64,000 nt of DNA from Alterisphingorhabdus sp038748365 (GCA_038748365.1 JBCDIZ010000001.1:186001-250000); one strand, 5' to 3'. Shown: positions 1-9,912, counted from the stretch's first letter. Notes: a model not told the origin generated them from the letters alone. A program made the numbers and translations.

Positions 1-1266
1 GGCTTGCCCAACAGACTGCATATTACCGAGGCCACAGACAAAGCGATGCAGGACTCAGAAAAGTGGCGGCGACGCTGTGCTTTTCTGATGATCGACCTTG
101 ATCGCTTCAAGGCCGTGAATGATACGCTTGGCCACCTTGTTGGTGATCGTCTTCTGGCGCAGGTGTCCGAGCGCCTGAATTCTTTGATGACAAAGAATGA
201 AATGTGTGGGCGTCTTGGCGGTGATGAATTTGCCGTGATGATCAAGGAAGTTCCGGATACAAGCTATATCCAGAACCTGTCGCACAGAATTATCGATGCA
301 TTGTCCAAGCCTTATGAGGTTAACCAGCATACGGTTTTTGTTGGTGCCAGTATCGGTTCGGCGATCGCGCCACGTGATGGGCGTACAGTGGAAATGCTTA
401 TCCGCAATGCCGACCTTGCGCTCTATCGTTCCAAGGATGAGGGCGGCAACAAGCATCATGTTTATGAGCCAAAGCTGCATATGCATGCAGAAGAGCGGCG
501 CATCATGGAAATTGCCCTTCGCAAAGCGCTAACCAATGACGAATTCAACCTGAATTTTCAGCCGATTGTGCGTTCAGAGAAGGAAGATATATGCGGTTTT
601 GAGGTATTGCTGCGCTGGAAAAACCCTGAACTTGGTCATGTTTCGCCAGCAAAGTTCATTCCACTGGCAGAAGATGCGCGGCTGATTGTTCCTATCGGTC
701 GCTGGGTACTGGAAAATGCCTGCAAGGAAGCCATGAATTGGCCGGAACACGTTAAATTATCGGTCAATGTTTCTGCCGGGCAATTGAGTGATGCGAACTT
801 CATGACGATCCTGATCAATGCTCTGTCTGCATCAGGCTTGCCGGCGCATCGACTGGACATTGAAGTTACTGAGAGCATCTTCTTGCATGAGGGCACTATG
901 GCCGTTGATGTTCTCGACCAGATATTGTCACTGGGTGTCGGCCTGTCACTGGATGACTTTGGTACGGGCTATTCCTCGCTAGGTTATCTGCGCAAAACCC
1001 GCTTCACCAATATCAAGATTGACCGCAGTTTCGTGCAAGGCGCGGCGCGTGATGTTCCTGAAAGCCTTGCCATTGTCCGTGCCGTTGTCGCAATGGCCGA
1101 TAGTCTGGGCATGTCGACAACCGCTGAAGGCGTAGAAGATGAAGCGGAAGCGAAACGGATAACCCAATTGGGCTGCAAGAAGATTCAGGGCTATTATTAT
1201 GGCCGCCCGATGACCTCTGAGGAGGCCGTCAATTTATTCACAATACAGGATAAGAAGTGGGCTTGA
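1..1266 (+). CDS. GGDEF-EAL cyclic-di-GMP signalling protein (5' truncated)
   Basis: Bifunctional c-di-GMP turnover protein; the reading frame is open from base 1, so its N terminus, probably a sensor region, lies outside the window. The GGDEF half (diguanylate cyclase) has an intact GGDEF signature (LGGDEF, about residue 70 of the visible part) but no RxxD inhibitory site five residues before it. The EAL half (phosphodiesterase) reads EVL instead of EAL but keeps the usual metal and catalytic residues: the Glu of EVL, the Asn of NVSAGQL, the Glu of EVTES, both Asp of DDFGTGYSSL, Lys in KIDRSF and Glu in AEGVE. Both activities are therefore possible. It converges on purQ with only 2 bases between the genes. 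The domain calls are secure; which activity dominates is not known. Confidence 0.93.
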   Translation, partial: GLPNRLHITEATDKAMQDSEKWRRRCAFLMIDLDRFKAVNDTLGHLVGDRLLAQVSERLNSLMTKNEMCGRLGGDEFAVMIKEVPDTSYIQNLSHRIIDALSKPYEVNQHTVFVGASIGSAIAPRDGRTVEMLIRNADLALYRSKDEGGNKHHVYEPKLHMHAEERRIMEIALRKALTNDEFNLNFQPIVRSEKEDICGFEVLLRWKNPELGHVSPAKFIPLAEDARLIVPIGRWVLENACKEAMNWPEHVKLSVNVSAGQLSDANFMTILINALSASGLPAHRLDIEVTESIFLHEGTMAVDVLDQILSLGVGLSLDDFGTGYSSLGYLRKTRFTNIKIDRSFVQGAARDVPESLAIVRAVVAMADSLGMSTTAEGVEDEAEAKRITQLGCKKIQGYYYGRPMTSEEAVNLFTIQDKKWA

Positions 1267-1268
1267 GG

Positions 1269-1943
1269 TCAGGCTGCGGCCATGGTTGCGGCCAGCATTG
1301 ACCGCAATATGGTTGCGCCATCAGTGCCGCCACAAGCCGGATCAACTGCACGCTCCGGATGCGGCATCATGCCCAATATGTTGCCGCGTTTATTAACGAT
1401 GCCGGCGATATTGCGCATCGATCCATTGGGATTGTCCTCATAGCGAAAAGCGATGCGGCCTTCGGCTTCCAGTTCGTCCAATGTTTCTTGATCGGCAAAA
1501 TAATTACCGTCATGGTGCGCCACAGGTATGGAATAGCTGGTATCTGCGCTTAACTCGGTGAGCATCGGTGAGGCGTTCGGGTTAGCCTTGAGCGAGACAT
1601 CGCGGCAGACAAAATCAAGGCCACTGTTACGCATAAGAGCGCCGGGTAGAAGGCGCGTTTCGGTAAGGACCTGAAAGCCATTACAGATGCCGATCATCGG
1701 CACGCCACGTTCAGCTGCACGGACGATATCTTGCATAATCGCGGAACGCGCCGCCAGCGCACCGGAACGCAGATAATCGCCATAAGAAAAACCACCCGGA
1801 ATCGCGATAAAATCAATGTCATCCCCGATGGTCGTTTCACTGTGCCAGATGATGTTTGGCTCTTGACCTGTCAGCTGCCGCAATGCGACCTGCATATCGC
1901 GGTCGCAATTGGAACCCGGGAAACGGATAACAGCGGTCTTCAT
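1269..1943 (-). CDS. purQ: Phosphoribosylformylglycinamidine synthase, glutaminase subunit PurQ
   Basis: Class-I glutamine amidotransferase subunit of FGAM synthase, the fourth step of de novo purine synthesis. It releases ammonia from glutamine for PurL, with PurS as the third partner. At 224 residues it is full length for the small PurQ type. The nucleophile Cys sits in GICNGFQ and the His-Glu of the triad in MPHPERA near the C terminus. The N terminus (MKTAVIRFPGSNCDRD) is typical of PurQ. Its ATG overlaps the purS stop by 4 bases, so the two are translationally coupled. No purL is in the window. Confidence 0.97.
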   Translation of the reverse strand: MKTAVIRFPGSNCDRDMQVALRQLTGQEPNIIWHSETTIGDDIDFIAIPGGFSYGDYLRSGALAARSAIMQDIVRAAERGVPMIGICNGFQVLTETRLLPGALMRNSGLDFVCRDVSLKANPNASPMLTELSADTSYSIPVAHHDGNYFADQETLDELEAEGRIAFRYEDNPNGSMRNIAGIVNKRGNILGMMPHPERAVDPACGGTDGATILRSMLAATMAAA

Positions 1944-2191
1944 GCCGCTGCCGCATCCATATCGAAGCGAACAATATCGAAATTCTCGATCACCGTATTG
2001 GCGAGCAATTTACGACACATATCCGCGATGTCCTCGTCAGTGACTGTCGGGGCAACCTCCAGATCGATCATTCGGCCGCAGCGGACATCTTCTATGCCGT
2101 CAAAACCCATATTTTCCAGCGTGTGATGTGTGGCACGCCCTTGTGGATCGAGAACGCCGGGCTTGAGTGTCACATGAACTCGAATTTTCAT
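1940..2191 (-). CDS. purS: Phosphoribosylformylglycinamidine synthase subunit PurS
   Basis: Small structural subunit (83 residues) that bridges PurQ and PurL in the three-part FGAM synthase. The sequence shows the PurS pattern: KPGVLDPQG near the N terminus and a mid-protein NMGFDGIEDVRCGR segment followed by a ferredoxin-like alpha/beta core. It is the first gene of a purS-purQ pair; the 180 bases upstream, before the divergent small gene, must hold its promoter, though no confident -35/-10 was picked out. Confidence 0.95.
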   Translation of the reverse strand: MKIRVHVTLKPGVLDPQGRATHHTLENMGFDGIEDVRCGRMIDLEVAPTVTDEDIADMCRKLLANTVIENFDIVRFDMDAAAA

Positions 2192-2374
2192 CGCTCTGAC
2201 CTTATTATCGCAATCGCTTGCAATGGATATGGGATTAACTGTTTACATGGCTCCGCTAGCCTGAGCCGTTGTCATCCGCAAGGGTCTGCGGTGAATCGTA
2301 AACATGATAACGCATCCTTAACTATCAAAATTTAAAATATGCGTTGGAGTTTGAGAAAGAATAGGGGTGTGACC

Positions 2375-2527
2375 ATGAGTGCAGGTCTGGCGATAGTGAT
2401 GTTTATCGCGCTCTTTGCCTTTGGACAGGAAATAATTGGTTGGCGCGATCCGGATGGGAAGATCCAGCTTGCGTTGTTCCTGTCCTTTCTGTTCGGTATC
2501 ATCAGCGGCTATCGTACCCGCGGCTGA
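2375..2527 (+). CDS. Small membrane protein of unknown function (50 aa)
   Basis: No family recognised. The ATG at 2375 is chosen over the in-frame ATG at 2339 because AGGGG lies 8 bases before it. The 50-residue product has two hydrophobic stretches, about residues 2-16 (a Leu/Ile/Phe-rich run) and 28-42 (LALFLSFLFGIISG), joined by a polar loop GWRDPDGK, and ends YRTRG. It is divergent from purS and convergent with the M16 protease gene, whose stop is 6 bases away. Being a small two-pass protein with a plausible ribosome binding site, it is probably real. Confidence 0.6.
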   Translation: MSAGLAIVMFIALFAFGQEIIGWRDPDGKIQLALFLSFLFGIISGYRTRG

Positions 2528-2533
2528 TCTGGC

Positions 2534-5455
2534 TTAATTCGTATCTGTCGCCAGTGTTGTCGGCTTGGCAAGGCGCGCATATTCCTGACGATGTATCACC
2601 TCGACGATCAGTGGCTCAACCGACAGCCATTTCTGCGCCTCGCGGTGCAAATCATCCGTAGTCACCTCTTCGACAATCTGCGGCAATATACGATAGCGTT
2701 TTAATGCTTCCTCATCGGTCTGGGCTTCGTCAACAATCGCCAGCCAGGAGCCATTATTGCTGTCGCGCTGCTTCAGCCGTTCCAATATCGGTTTTCGGGC
2801 GCGCAGCAGTTCATCCTCGGTCGCCGGTTCGGCGATGATCTCTTTAATAATCTCGCTGATAACCTGCCGCACTTTGGCGCGATCGGCAAAATCCACGGCA
2901 CTGCCAAAGGTGACATAGCCAAAATCATCATAGATGGATGACATGAAAGAGGAGGCGCTGGGCGAGTAGCTGGCGCCTAGATCTTCACGGAGAATATCGG
3001 TCAGGCGTAATTGCAACACTTCTGCCAACAGCGACAAACGAATGGTGGTAGCGAAATCGCTGTCATCGCTTGTTGGCCAATAATAGCGCAATATCGCCTG
3101 CTGCGGCTCGCCATCATGGGCGATATAGCGGGTGCTTCTATTGGCGGTGAAGCTGCGTTTCCGCTGATCATTATAGAAGCGTTTTTCGCTCTCACGCGAG
3201 GGCAGGGCACCGAATGTGTCCGCGACCTCATCGATGATGGTCTCAGGATCAACATCACCAACAATACCAATCTCAAGTGGCGCGCGCATAAACGGTTCGC
3301 TGACGATCTGGCGAAGATCATCAAAATCCAGTGCTTCCAGCTCGGCTTGCGGTGCAAGAGTGAAGCGCGGGTCACCATCAGAGATAATCTCGCCAATATG
3401 GGTGCCCAGAGCCGCATCGGGTGTGGCCTCGATGCGTGCATAATAATTGTCAAAGCCCTGCCGATAGCGCTCTACTGCTGTCTTACGATAGCCGGGGGCG
3501 GTAAGATAAGCGGCAAGCAATTGCATCTGTAGCAATGTGTTTTCCGGTGTTGTGGTGACATAACTGCCGAAATAATCTGCACCTGAATCAAAGCGGAAAG
3601 ATACCGAGCGTCCTGCAAGGATAGTGAACAGGTCATCGAGAGAATGGGCTTCTAACCCGCCATTGCTGAAAACGCGCAGCAAAGCCGTACCATGCGGGTT
3701 ATCCTGGGTATTGAGCAATTCGCCGCCATCTATTCGCAGCGAGATACGAACCCGGTCCTTTTCATGCGGTGTCGGCTTGATATTGAGTCGCACATTATTT
3801 TCGAAGCGGATGGTACGAATACCAAGGTCATCGATCATCTCGTCGCTGACAACAGTGCCTTTGCGTCCGAAATAGGTATAGGCGAATTGCTGATTGGCGC
3901 CATTCTCCAGTGGTACAACAGCGATCGCGCGACTGTCCAGATAGGCATTGCGAATGGCCTTGGCGTCGCCTGCGGCCCTATCCTTAGCGTTGATGTGAAT
4001 AAGTGGGTCCGACAGATCAACCAGATCGCTTTTCAGCATTTCCAGTACAAGCTCTGCTGTGATGTCTTTCGTAACCGCCTCGAAGCGTGCCAGTCGTGCT
4101 TCCGGTGTTGTGACCAGACGATCATAATAGTTGGCATCAACGATCTGTTCGGCAAGAGTGCTATTGCGCCGGGTCGCGGCGCCGCGCACTGAATTTCGGA
4201 TGGCATTGCCATAATTGGCAACCTGCTCATCAATTTCCTGCTGGCTGAAACCATATTCCAGAGCCTGGCGGACAATTTTCTCCGCAGCCGCAACTCCCTC
4301 AGCGAGTTCGCCATCACGTGCAAACACGCGAAGTTGCGTTTTATAGGCTTTGTCGAAAACGTCCTCGCTGCTAAAATCGGCTGCAAGAAAAGGTGCGTTA
4401 CCGGCTCTGACCGCGCGGCCAATGCGGCGGGCAATGATGCGATAGCCGATGCTGCGCAGTAGTGCTTCGCGGCGTGTTCCTATTGTATCATCTTTTTGAC
4501 GATAGGGAGAAAAGGCGACAATGGTTGCGCCTTCGCTGACAGCAGGGTCAATGAAGCTTGCTGCCTCGCCGGGTCTATCGGGGTCAACAACACCATAATC
4601 GGCTTTGTCATTTTTGCCATATTTTGCCTGCCACTCGCTGAAACGGTCTTTAATTTTCGCTTCAATGTCATCAACATCGATATTGCCAACAATCACGAGC
4701 ATGGCGCTATCTGGCGTGTAATGACGTTGATAAAACTGTTTGAGCTGCTCGGCAGAAATGTTGCTGACGACTTCCCTCGTTCCAATAGGTAGCCTTTGCG
4801 CGATAAGAGTATCAGGAAACAGAAATGTGGCTTCATCGATAAAGCTGCGCAGATCATAATGGTCGCGTGATCGCATCTCGGCAAGCACCACTCCGCGTTC
4901 ACGGTCAACAGCACCAGACGTAAAGCTTACCTCACTCGCCGTCTCGCGCAGCAGAAACAGCGCAGTATCGACAAGCTCGTCCGATGTATTGGGCAGTTCG
5001 AGCGTATAGGCAGTGCGATCAAAGCTGGTATAGGCGTTGGTATCCGCACCGAAGGCAAGACCAAAGCGTTCGAGTATCTTGACCATCTCGCCTTCAGGGA
5101 CGTTGGTGGTGCCATTGAACGCCATATGCTCAACAAAATGCGCTACCCCGCGTTCCTCTTCGGTTTCGGCCAAAGAGCCAACATCAAATACCAGCTGCAC
5201 CGAAGCACTGTCTTCAGGATAGTCATTATGCCGAATGGCATAACGCATGCCATTATCCAGGACGCCGAAACGGATGGCGGGGTCTGGAGTAAGGTCGCTT
5301 TTGTCAAAGCCCCATGCGCGACTGACAGCATCAGAATGTTGCGCAGCATTTTGCTGTGCCGGTTCGCCAGCCTGAGCCGGAAGCGGGGCCAATAATAGGC
5401 ATAATAACAAAAGCCGCTGCCATGAAGACTGGAACAGTTTGGAAGGTCCGATCAT
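2534..5455 (-). CDS. Secreted M16 (insulinase/pitrilysin) family zinc peptidase
   Basis: Metallopeptidase of about 974 residues with a two-lobed M16 architecture: an N-terminal catalytic M16 domain with inverted zinc motif HFVEH followed by MAFNGT, the downstream Glu region RGVVLAEMRSRD, and later M16_C-type domains (QFYQRHYTPDSAMLVIVG). The start at 5455 is preferred over an upstream ATG at 5515 because it gives a clean signal peptide: a basic start, then LLLLCLLLAPLPAQA, with cleavage after AQA. The mature protein should be periplasmic or outer-membrane associated and degrade peptides. The gene sits between purC (89 bases upstream) and purSQ on the same strand but has no evident role in purine synthesis. 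Confidence 0.92.
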   Translation of the reverse strand: MIGPSKLFQSSWQRLLLLCLLLAPLPAQAGEPAQQNAAQHSDAVSRAWGFDKSDLTPDPAIRFGVLDNGMRYAIRHNDYPEDSASVQLVFDVGSLAETEEERGVAHFVEHMAFNGTTNVPEGEMVKILERFGLAFGADTNAYTSFDRTAYTLELPNTSDELVDTALFLLRETASEVSFTSGAVDRERGVVLAEMRSRDHYDLRSFIDEATFLFPDTLIAQRLPIGTREVVSNISAEQLKQFYQRHYTPDSAMLVIVGNIDVDDIEAKIKDRFSEWQAKYGKNDKADYGVVDPDRPGEAASFIDPAVSEGATIVAFSPYRQKDDTIGTRREALLRSIGYRIIARRIGRAVRAGNAPFLAADFSSEDVFDKAYKTQLRVFARDGELAEGVAAAEKIVRQALEYGFSQQEIDEQVANYGNAIRNSVRGAATRRNSTLAEQIVDANYYDRLVTTPEARLARFEAVTKDITAELVLEMLKSDLVDLSDPLIHINAKDRAAGDAKAIRNAYLDSRAIAVVPLENGANQQFAYTYFGRKGTVVSDEMIDDLGIRTIRFENNVRLNIKPTPHEKDRVRISLRIDGGELLNTQDNPHGTALLRVFSNGGLEAHSLDDLFTILAGRSVSFRFDSGADYFGSYVTTTPENTLLQMQLLAAYLTAPGYRKTAVERYRQGFDNYYARIEATPDAALGTHIGEIISDGDPRFTLAPQAELEALDFDDLRQIVSEPFMRAPLEIGIVGDVDPETIIDEVADTFGALPSRESEKRFYNDQRKRSFTANRSTRYIAHDGEPQQAILRYYWPTSDDSDFATTIRLSLLAEVLQLRLTDILREDLGASYSPSASSFMSSIYDDFGYVTFGSAVDFADRAKVRQVISEIIKEIIAEPATEDELLRARKPILERLKQRDSNNGSWLAIVDEAQTDEEALKRYRILPQIVEEVTTDDLHREAQKWLSVEPLIVEVIHRQEYARLAKPTTLATDTN

Positions 5456-5544
5456 AGAGTGGCAGATTGTGCAAAAGTGATTATGAACAGCATATTGCTG
5501 CGCAACATGCTGCAACAGCTACAATTGATCAATAGTGCGATACC

Positions 5545-6324
5545 TTATTTTCCGCGCTTCTTGCGATGGCTGTCAAAATCAAGCACTTCATTCTCGGCAT
5601 TTTCCTGCAGCAGGCCGAGGCGACGAGCGACTTCCTGATAGGCCTCAACCTCTCCACCCAGGTCACGCCGGAAACGGTCCTTGTCGAGCTTCTCATTGGT
5701 CGCCAGATCCCATAGGCGGCAGCCATCAGGGCTGATCTCGTCGGCGAGGATGATGCGAGAATAATCGCCATCAAACAAACGGCCAAATTCGAGTTTAAAG
5801 TCGATCAGCCTGATGCCGATCCCGGCGAACAAGCCGGACATGAAATCATTGATGCGGATCGCCATGGACGAAATATCCTGCATCTCGTCCTGACTGGCCC
5901 AGCCAAAGCAGGCGATATGCTCTTCGGCAATCAGCGGATCGCCGAGATCATCATCCTTGTAGCAATATTCGATCAACGTATGGGGCAGCGGCTGGCCTTC
6001 TTCCAAGCCCAGTCGTTTGCAGATTGAGCCTGCTGCAACATTACGGACAATCACCTCAATCGGAACAATTTCCACCTGCCGCACCAGCTGCTCACGCATA
6101 TTGAGGCGGCGGATAAAGTGCGTCGGAATGCCGATATGCGTCAACCGGGTGAAGACATATTCGCTGATCCGGTTGTTAATCACACCCTTGCCGTTAATCG
6201 TACCCTTTTTCTGGGCGTTAAATGCGGTGGCGTCGTCCTTGAAATACTGGATGATGGTCCCCGGTTCGGGGCCTTCATAAAGGATTTTGGCTTTGCCTTC
6301 ATAGATTTGGCGGCGGCGTGTCAT
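5545..6324 (-). CDS. purC: SAICAR synthase PurC
   Basis: Phosphoribosylaminoimidazole-succinocarboxamide synthase, which joins aspartate to CAIR using ATP in purine synthesis. Full length at 259 residues. Signature blocks are the N-terminal YEGKAKILYEG, the SAICAR synthetase signature region LIDFKLEFG, and LADEISPDGCRLWD near the C terminus. It reads toward the M16 protease and then purSQ, so the strand carries a loose purine group interrupted by the protease. The tail ends in a basic HRKKRGK. Confidence 0.97.
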   Translation of the reverse strand: MTRRRQIYEGKAKILYEGPEPGTIIQYFKDDATAFNAQKKGTINGKGVINNRISEYVFTRLTHIGIPTHFIRRLNMREQLVRQVEIVPIEVIVRNVAAGSICKRLGLEEGQPLPHTLIEYCYKDDDLGDPLIAEEHIACFGWASQDEMQDISSMAIRINDFMSGLFAGIGIRLIDFKLEFGRLFDGDYSRIILADEISPDGCRLWDLATNEKLDKDRFRRDLGGEVEAYQEVARRLGLLQENAENEVLDFDSHRKKRGK

Positions 6325-6448
6325 GATAGTTCCTGACCCTGTCGCAAGAGGGATGTGGGCATCCGGGCATGTATCCGGCGATATGCAAGAGCAGCGCTAT
6401 AAAGGATAGATAGCGACGGTGCAATTCATCGCATTGCTATTCTTTGGG

Positions 6449-7408
6449 CTATCCCTCGGAAGAGTGATTGTCGGTTGCTTGGACGGCGGTTTTACCGGCG
6501 ATTTTTCTGCCCCAAAATGTCCTGTCAGGCGATTTGAAACGCTTGCGTAGCCAAATCGCGAGGAAAAGTAGTAAAACCCATGGCAGCGCGGCAATAGTGA
6601 ATGTCATAACCGCTGCTATAGAGGTGCCGAGAATGGCAGCAGAAGAATTCCAGGCCAAGCGCACAGGGCCGGAAAAACTGCCCGCGCCCGGTGCGTTAGA
6701 ATCGTAACGGATAGTCAGCTTACTGAAAGCGACACGTCCGCGCATCTCCGCAAGCCAGCTTGCCAGCCGGTCAATCTCGCTATTGACCTCGGACAAAGCG
6801 CGCTCGGCTTCGACCAGATCAGCGATATTACCCGATTTGGTGCGCAATATCTCGGAAAGCCTTTCCGCCAGCAATCTTTTGGCGCGCAGCTTTGCTCCGG
6901 TATCGCTAATCTGTTTGGACAAGTCCTCTCCGGTAACCGAATAGCTGATACGCTCTGCACCTTCGACTTCGGCCGCCATTGTCAGGTTTTGACCAAATTC
7001 CTGGGCCTTGGACGCTACAACTTCCAGCTCTAACCGGCCATAAGCATAGTCATCGCTATCACCACTGCTGCTCTGGTTGAGCATCCGGCAGTTTTGCGGG
7101 CCGGCATCACGGCATAGTGTGACATGGGCCTCCTGTAGAGCCGGGATATCTGATCCATCCAACCGGAAGCCATAGCTGTAGCTATAGGCAATTTGCGGGG
7201 CGTTTTGCGCAGCAGTCTCTTCTTCGCTTGCACCTGGCTGGCCTTGATCTTTGCTGATCGGAGCTTCTACTGAATCGGTCGCATCGACCGTGCTTTCTGC
7301 GACTTCCATAGTCGCAAAATCGGCTTGTGAACCAGTATATTCCCCACCGCCATCGCATGCCGCCGCGGACAGGGATATTGGCACCAGACACAGCAATAAA
7401 ACTCTCAC
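6449..7408 (-). CDS. DUF4349-type membrane-anchored lipoprotein
   Basis: Predicted lipoprotein of unknown function. A GTG at 7408 is taken as start because GGGGAG lies 6 bases before it; the in-frame ATG at 7429 has no ribosome site and is the alternative. The start gives a short signal ending LSAAAC, so the Cys would be lipidated. Next come an acidic low-complexity linker, a globular part (residues ~90-180), a coiled coil (about 200-255, many Leu/Glu/Arg heptads) and a C-terminal membrane helix (AALPWVLLLFLAIWL) followed by a basic tail. Coiled coil plus terminal helix is the DUF4349 layout. Divergent from parC. Confidence 0.75.
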   Translation of the reverse strand: MRVLLLCLVPISLSAAACDGGGEYTGSQADFATMEVAESTVDATDSVEAPISKDQGQPGASEEETAAQNAPQIAYSYSYGFRLDGSDIPALQEAHVTLCRDAGPQNCRMLNQSSSGDSDDYAYGRLELEVVASKAQEFGQNLTMAAEVEGAERISYSVTGEDLSKQISDTGAKLRAKRLLAERLSEILRTKSGNIADLVEAERALSEVNSEIDRLASWLAEMRGRVAFSKLTIRYDSNAPGAGSFSGPVRLAWNSSAAILGTSIAAVMTFTIAALPWVLLLFLAIWLRKRFKSPDRTFWGRKIAGKTAVQATDNHSSEG

Positions 7409-7556
7409 GCTTTTCTCCCCGCTCTGCATATATAGGAAACAAGACACTATATCGCCGTTGTGGGCTGTCAATCGCGCGCAAGCGTTACTGCGGCTTCCAC
7501 AGCTTTTGGCGCCAGCATCTCGCCAAGCCTGAAACGCGTTGCTAATGGCCATTGTC

Positions 7557-9821
7557 ATGAGCAGTACCGACGCGCCGGGGGAAGACAGCCCGGATTCCAA
7601 TCTGATACCGACCTCTTTTGATGAAGCGCTGTCCGAGCGCTATCTGGTCTATGCGCTCTCGACTATTACCGCGCGTTCGCTGCCTGATTTGCGCGATGGC
7701 CTAAAACCGGTGCATCGTCGTCTGTTATGGGCGATGCGCCAGCTCAAGCTTGACCCCAATAGTGGCTTCAAGAAGTGCGCCCGTGTTGTCGGTGATGTAG
7801 TGGGTAAATATCACCCGCATGGCGACCAGGCGGTCTATGATGCGATGGTCCGTTTGGCGCAGGATTTTGCGTTGCGCTATCCGCTGGTCGACGGGCAGGG
7901 TAATTTCGGCAATATCGATGGCGATAATGCTGCGGCCTATCGCTATACCGAGGCGCGGCTGACGCCGACGGCCATTCGTCTGATGGAAGGTCTTAATGCC
8001 GGCACAGTTGATTTTATCCCGACCTATAATGGCGAGGATGAAGAACCGGAGATATTACCCGGCTATTTCCCCAATCTGCTCGCTAATGGCGCCAGCGGGA
8101 TTGCGGTCGGGATGGCAACCTCTATTCCGTCGCACAATGTTTCTGAAATTGTCGATGCTGCATTGCTGGTGCTTGAGAACCGGAAGGTCGAACATGAACG
8201 GCTGATGGAAGTTTTTCACGGGCCAGATTTTCCCACGGGCGGAATTTTACCTGATACCTCTGAAAGTCTGTCAGAGGTTTATCGCACCGGTCGCGGTTCG
8301 ATGCGGGTTAGGGCGCGCTGGCATAAGGAGGATCTGGGCCGAGGCCAATGGGCGGCGGTGGTTACCGAAATTCCCTATCAGGTGCCCAAGTCCAAGCTGA
8401 TCGAACAGATAGCGACGCTGATACTTGATAAGAAACTGCCGATTTTGGCCGATGTGCGGGATGAATCGGATGAGCAGTTGCGCATCGTGCTGGAACCTAA
8501 AAGCCGGACGGTTGATCCCGAAATATTGATGGACAGCCTGTTCCGCCTCAGCGATCTGGAAAACCGCTTCTCGCTCAATATGAATGTGCTCGATGCCGAG
8601 CGCACGCCTTCGGTAATGGGGCTGGGCGAACTGCTTAGTCATTGGCTCGATCATCTCTTTATCGTTCTGCGGCGGCGTAGCGAATATCGTCTGGGCAAGA
8701 TCAATGACCGGCTCGAACTACTGTCTGGCTATATTATCGCCTTTCTCAATCTCGACCGGGTGATCGAGATTATCCGCACCGAAGATGAACCGCGTCCGGT
8801 GATGATGGAAGAGTTCGACCTTAGCGAGCGGCAGGCCGAGGCGATCCTCAATATGCGGCTGCGCAGCTTGCGCAAGCTGGAGGAAATGGAGCTGCGTCGC
8901 GAGGGCGATACGCTGGAGAAAGAACGCGATGAGCTTGAAAAGCTGCTGAACAGCAAGCAGCGACAGACCACACGCATCCGCAAGGATTTGCTGGCGTTGC
9001 AAAAGGATTATGGCCTCGACACCGAGCTCGGCAAACGCCGCACCAGTCTCGAAGAAGCGGCTCCGGCGCGTGAAATTCCATTGGAAGCGATGATTGAGCG
9101 CGAGCCAGTGACTGTGATCCTGTCCAATCGTGGCTGGATCAAAGCGATGAAGGGCCATGCAGACCTTTCCGCCAAGGATATAACAAAATTCAAGGAAGGC
9201 GACGGTCCGGCCTTTTCACTCCATGCGCAATCGACAGATCGGTTGCTGCTGATAGCTGATGATGGCCGTTTCTATACGCTGGGCGCAGATAAGCTGCCCG
9301 GAGCGCGTGGCTTTGGTGAACCGGTGCGTTCTATGGTCGATATTGATGCAGAATCGCGCATTGTGCAGCTTCTGCCAGTTTCGGAAAGTGGCCATATCCT
9401 GCTTGCCGCTAATAATGGCCGGGGCTTTCAGGCGAAAATGTCCGAACTCACTTCGGAAACGCGCAAGGGCCGTCAGGTGGTCAACCTTAAAGGTGATAGC
9501 CGTCTGGCTGTGGCCCGTGAAATCCCGCAAGGTGCGGATAGTGTCGCGGCGATTGGGGAGAACCGCAAGCTTGTGATCTTCGCCCTTGCTGATCTGCCAA
9601 TCATGGGTCGTGGGCAGGGGGTTCAGTTACAACGCTATAAGGATGGTGGCCTTTCTGATGCACTGGCTTTCAAATTTGAAGAAGGCCTGAGTTGGACCAT
9701 GGGCGGTGAGACTGGACGCAGGCGTACCGAGATAGATATCGGACTGTGGAAAGTCGCCCGCGGTGCTGCAGGGCGCTTGCCGCCAAATGGTTTCCCGCGT
9801 AGCAACCGCTTCGACGATTAA
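7557..9821 (+). CDS. parC: DNA topoisomerase IV subunit A ParC
   Basis: Breakage-reunion subunit of topoisomerase IV, which decatenates daughter chromosomes with ParE (not in the window). Start at 7557 (MSSTDAPGED) gives 754 residues, normal for alphaproteobacterial ParC. The N-terminal domain has DLRDGLKPVHRRLL, then KYHPHGD, and the active-site Tyr in YRYTEARL. The C-terminal part is a shorter beta-pinwheel without the GyrA box, supporting ParC over GyrA. The residue aligned with E. coli ParC Ser80 is Gln (HPHGDQAVYDAM), and the Glu84 position is Asp. It is divergent from the DUF4349 gene and followed by a c-di-GMP gene. Confidence 0.95.
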   Translation: MSSTDAPGEDSPDSNLIPTSFDEALSERYLVYALSTITARSLPDLRDGLKPVHRRLLWAMRQLKLDPNSGFKKCARVVGDVVGKYHPHGDQAVYDAMVRLAQDFALRYPLVDGQGNFGNIDGDNAAAYRYTEARLTPTAIRLMEGLNAGTVDFIPTYNGEDEEPEILPGYFPNLLANGASGIAVGMATSIPSHNVSEIVDAALLVLENRKVEHERLMEVFHGPDFPTGGILPDTSESLSEVYRTGRGSMRVRARWHKEDLGRGQWAAVVTEIPYQVPKSKLIEQIATLILDKKLPILADVRDESDEQLRIVLEPKSRTVDPEILMDSLFRLSDLENRFSLNMNVLDAERTPSVMGLGELLSHWLDHLFIVLRRRSEYRLGKINDRLELLSGYIIAFLNLDRVIEIIRTEDEPRPVMMEEFDLSERQAEAILNMRLRSLRKLEEMELRREGDTLEKERDELEKLLNSKQRQTTRIRKDLLALQKDYGLDTELGKRRTSLEEAAPAREIPLEAMIEREPVTVILSNRGWIKAMKGHADLSAKDITKFKEGDGPAFSLHAQSTDRLLLIADDGRFYTLGADKLPGARGFGEPVRSMVDIDAESRIVQLLPVSESGHILLAANNGRGFQAKMSELTSETRKGRQVVNLKGDSRLAVAREIPQGADSVAAIGENRKLVIFALADLPIMGRGQGVQLQRYKDGGLSDALAFKFEEGLSWTMGGETGRRRTEIDIGLWKVARGAAGRLPPNGFPRSNRFDD

Positions 9822-9912
9822 GGTCAGGACCTAGCACTAAGGCTGATATTTGAAGCTAACGCGCTGTTAAATCTTCAACATATCTTTACAGTTGTGCACT
9901 AGCGCAAAATAC

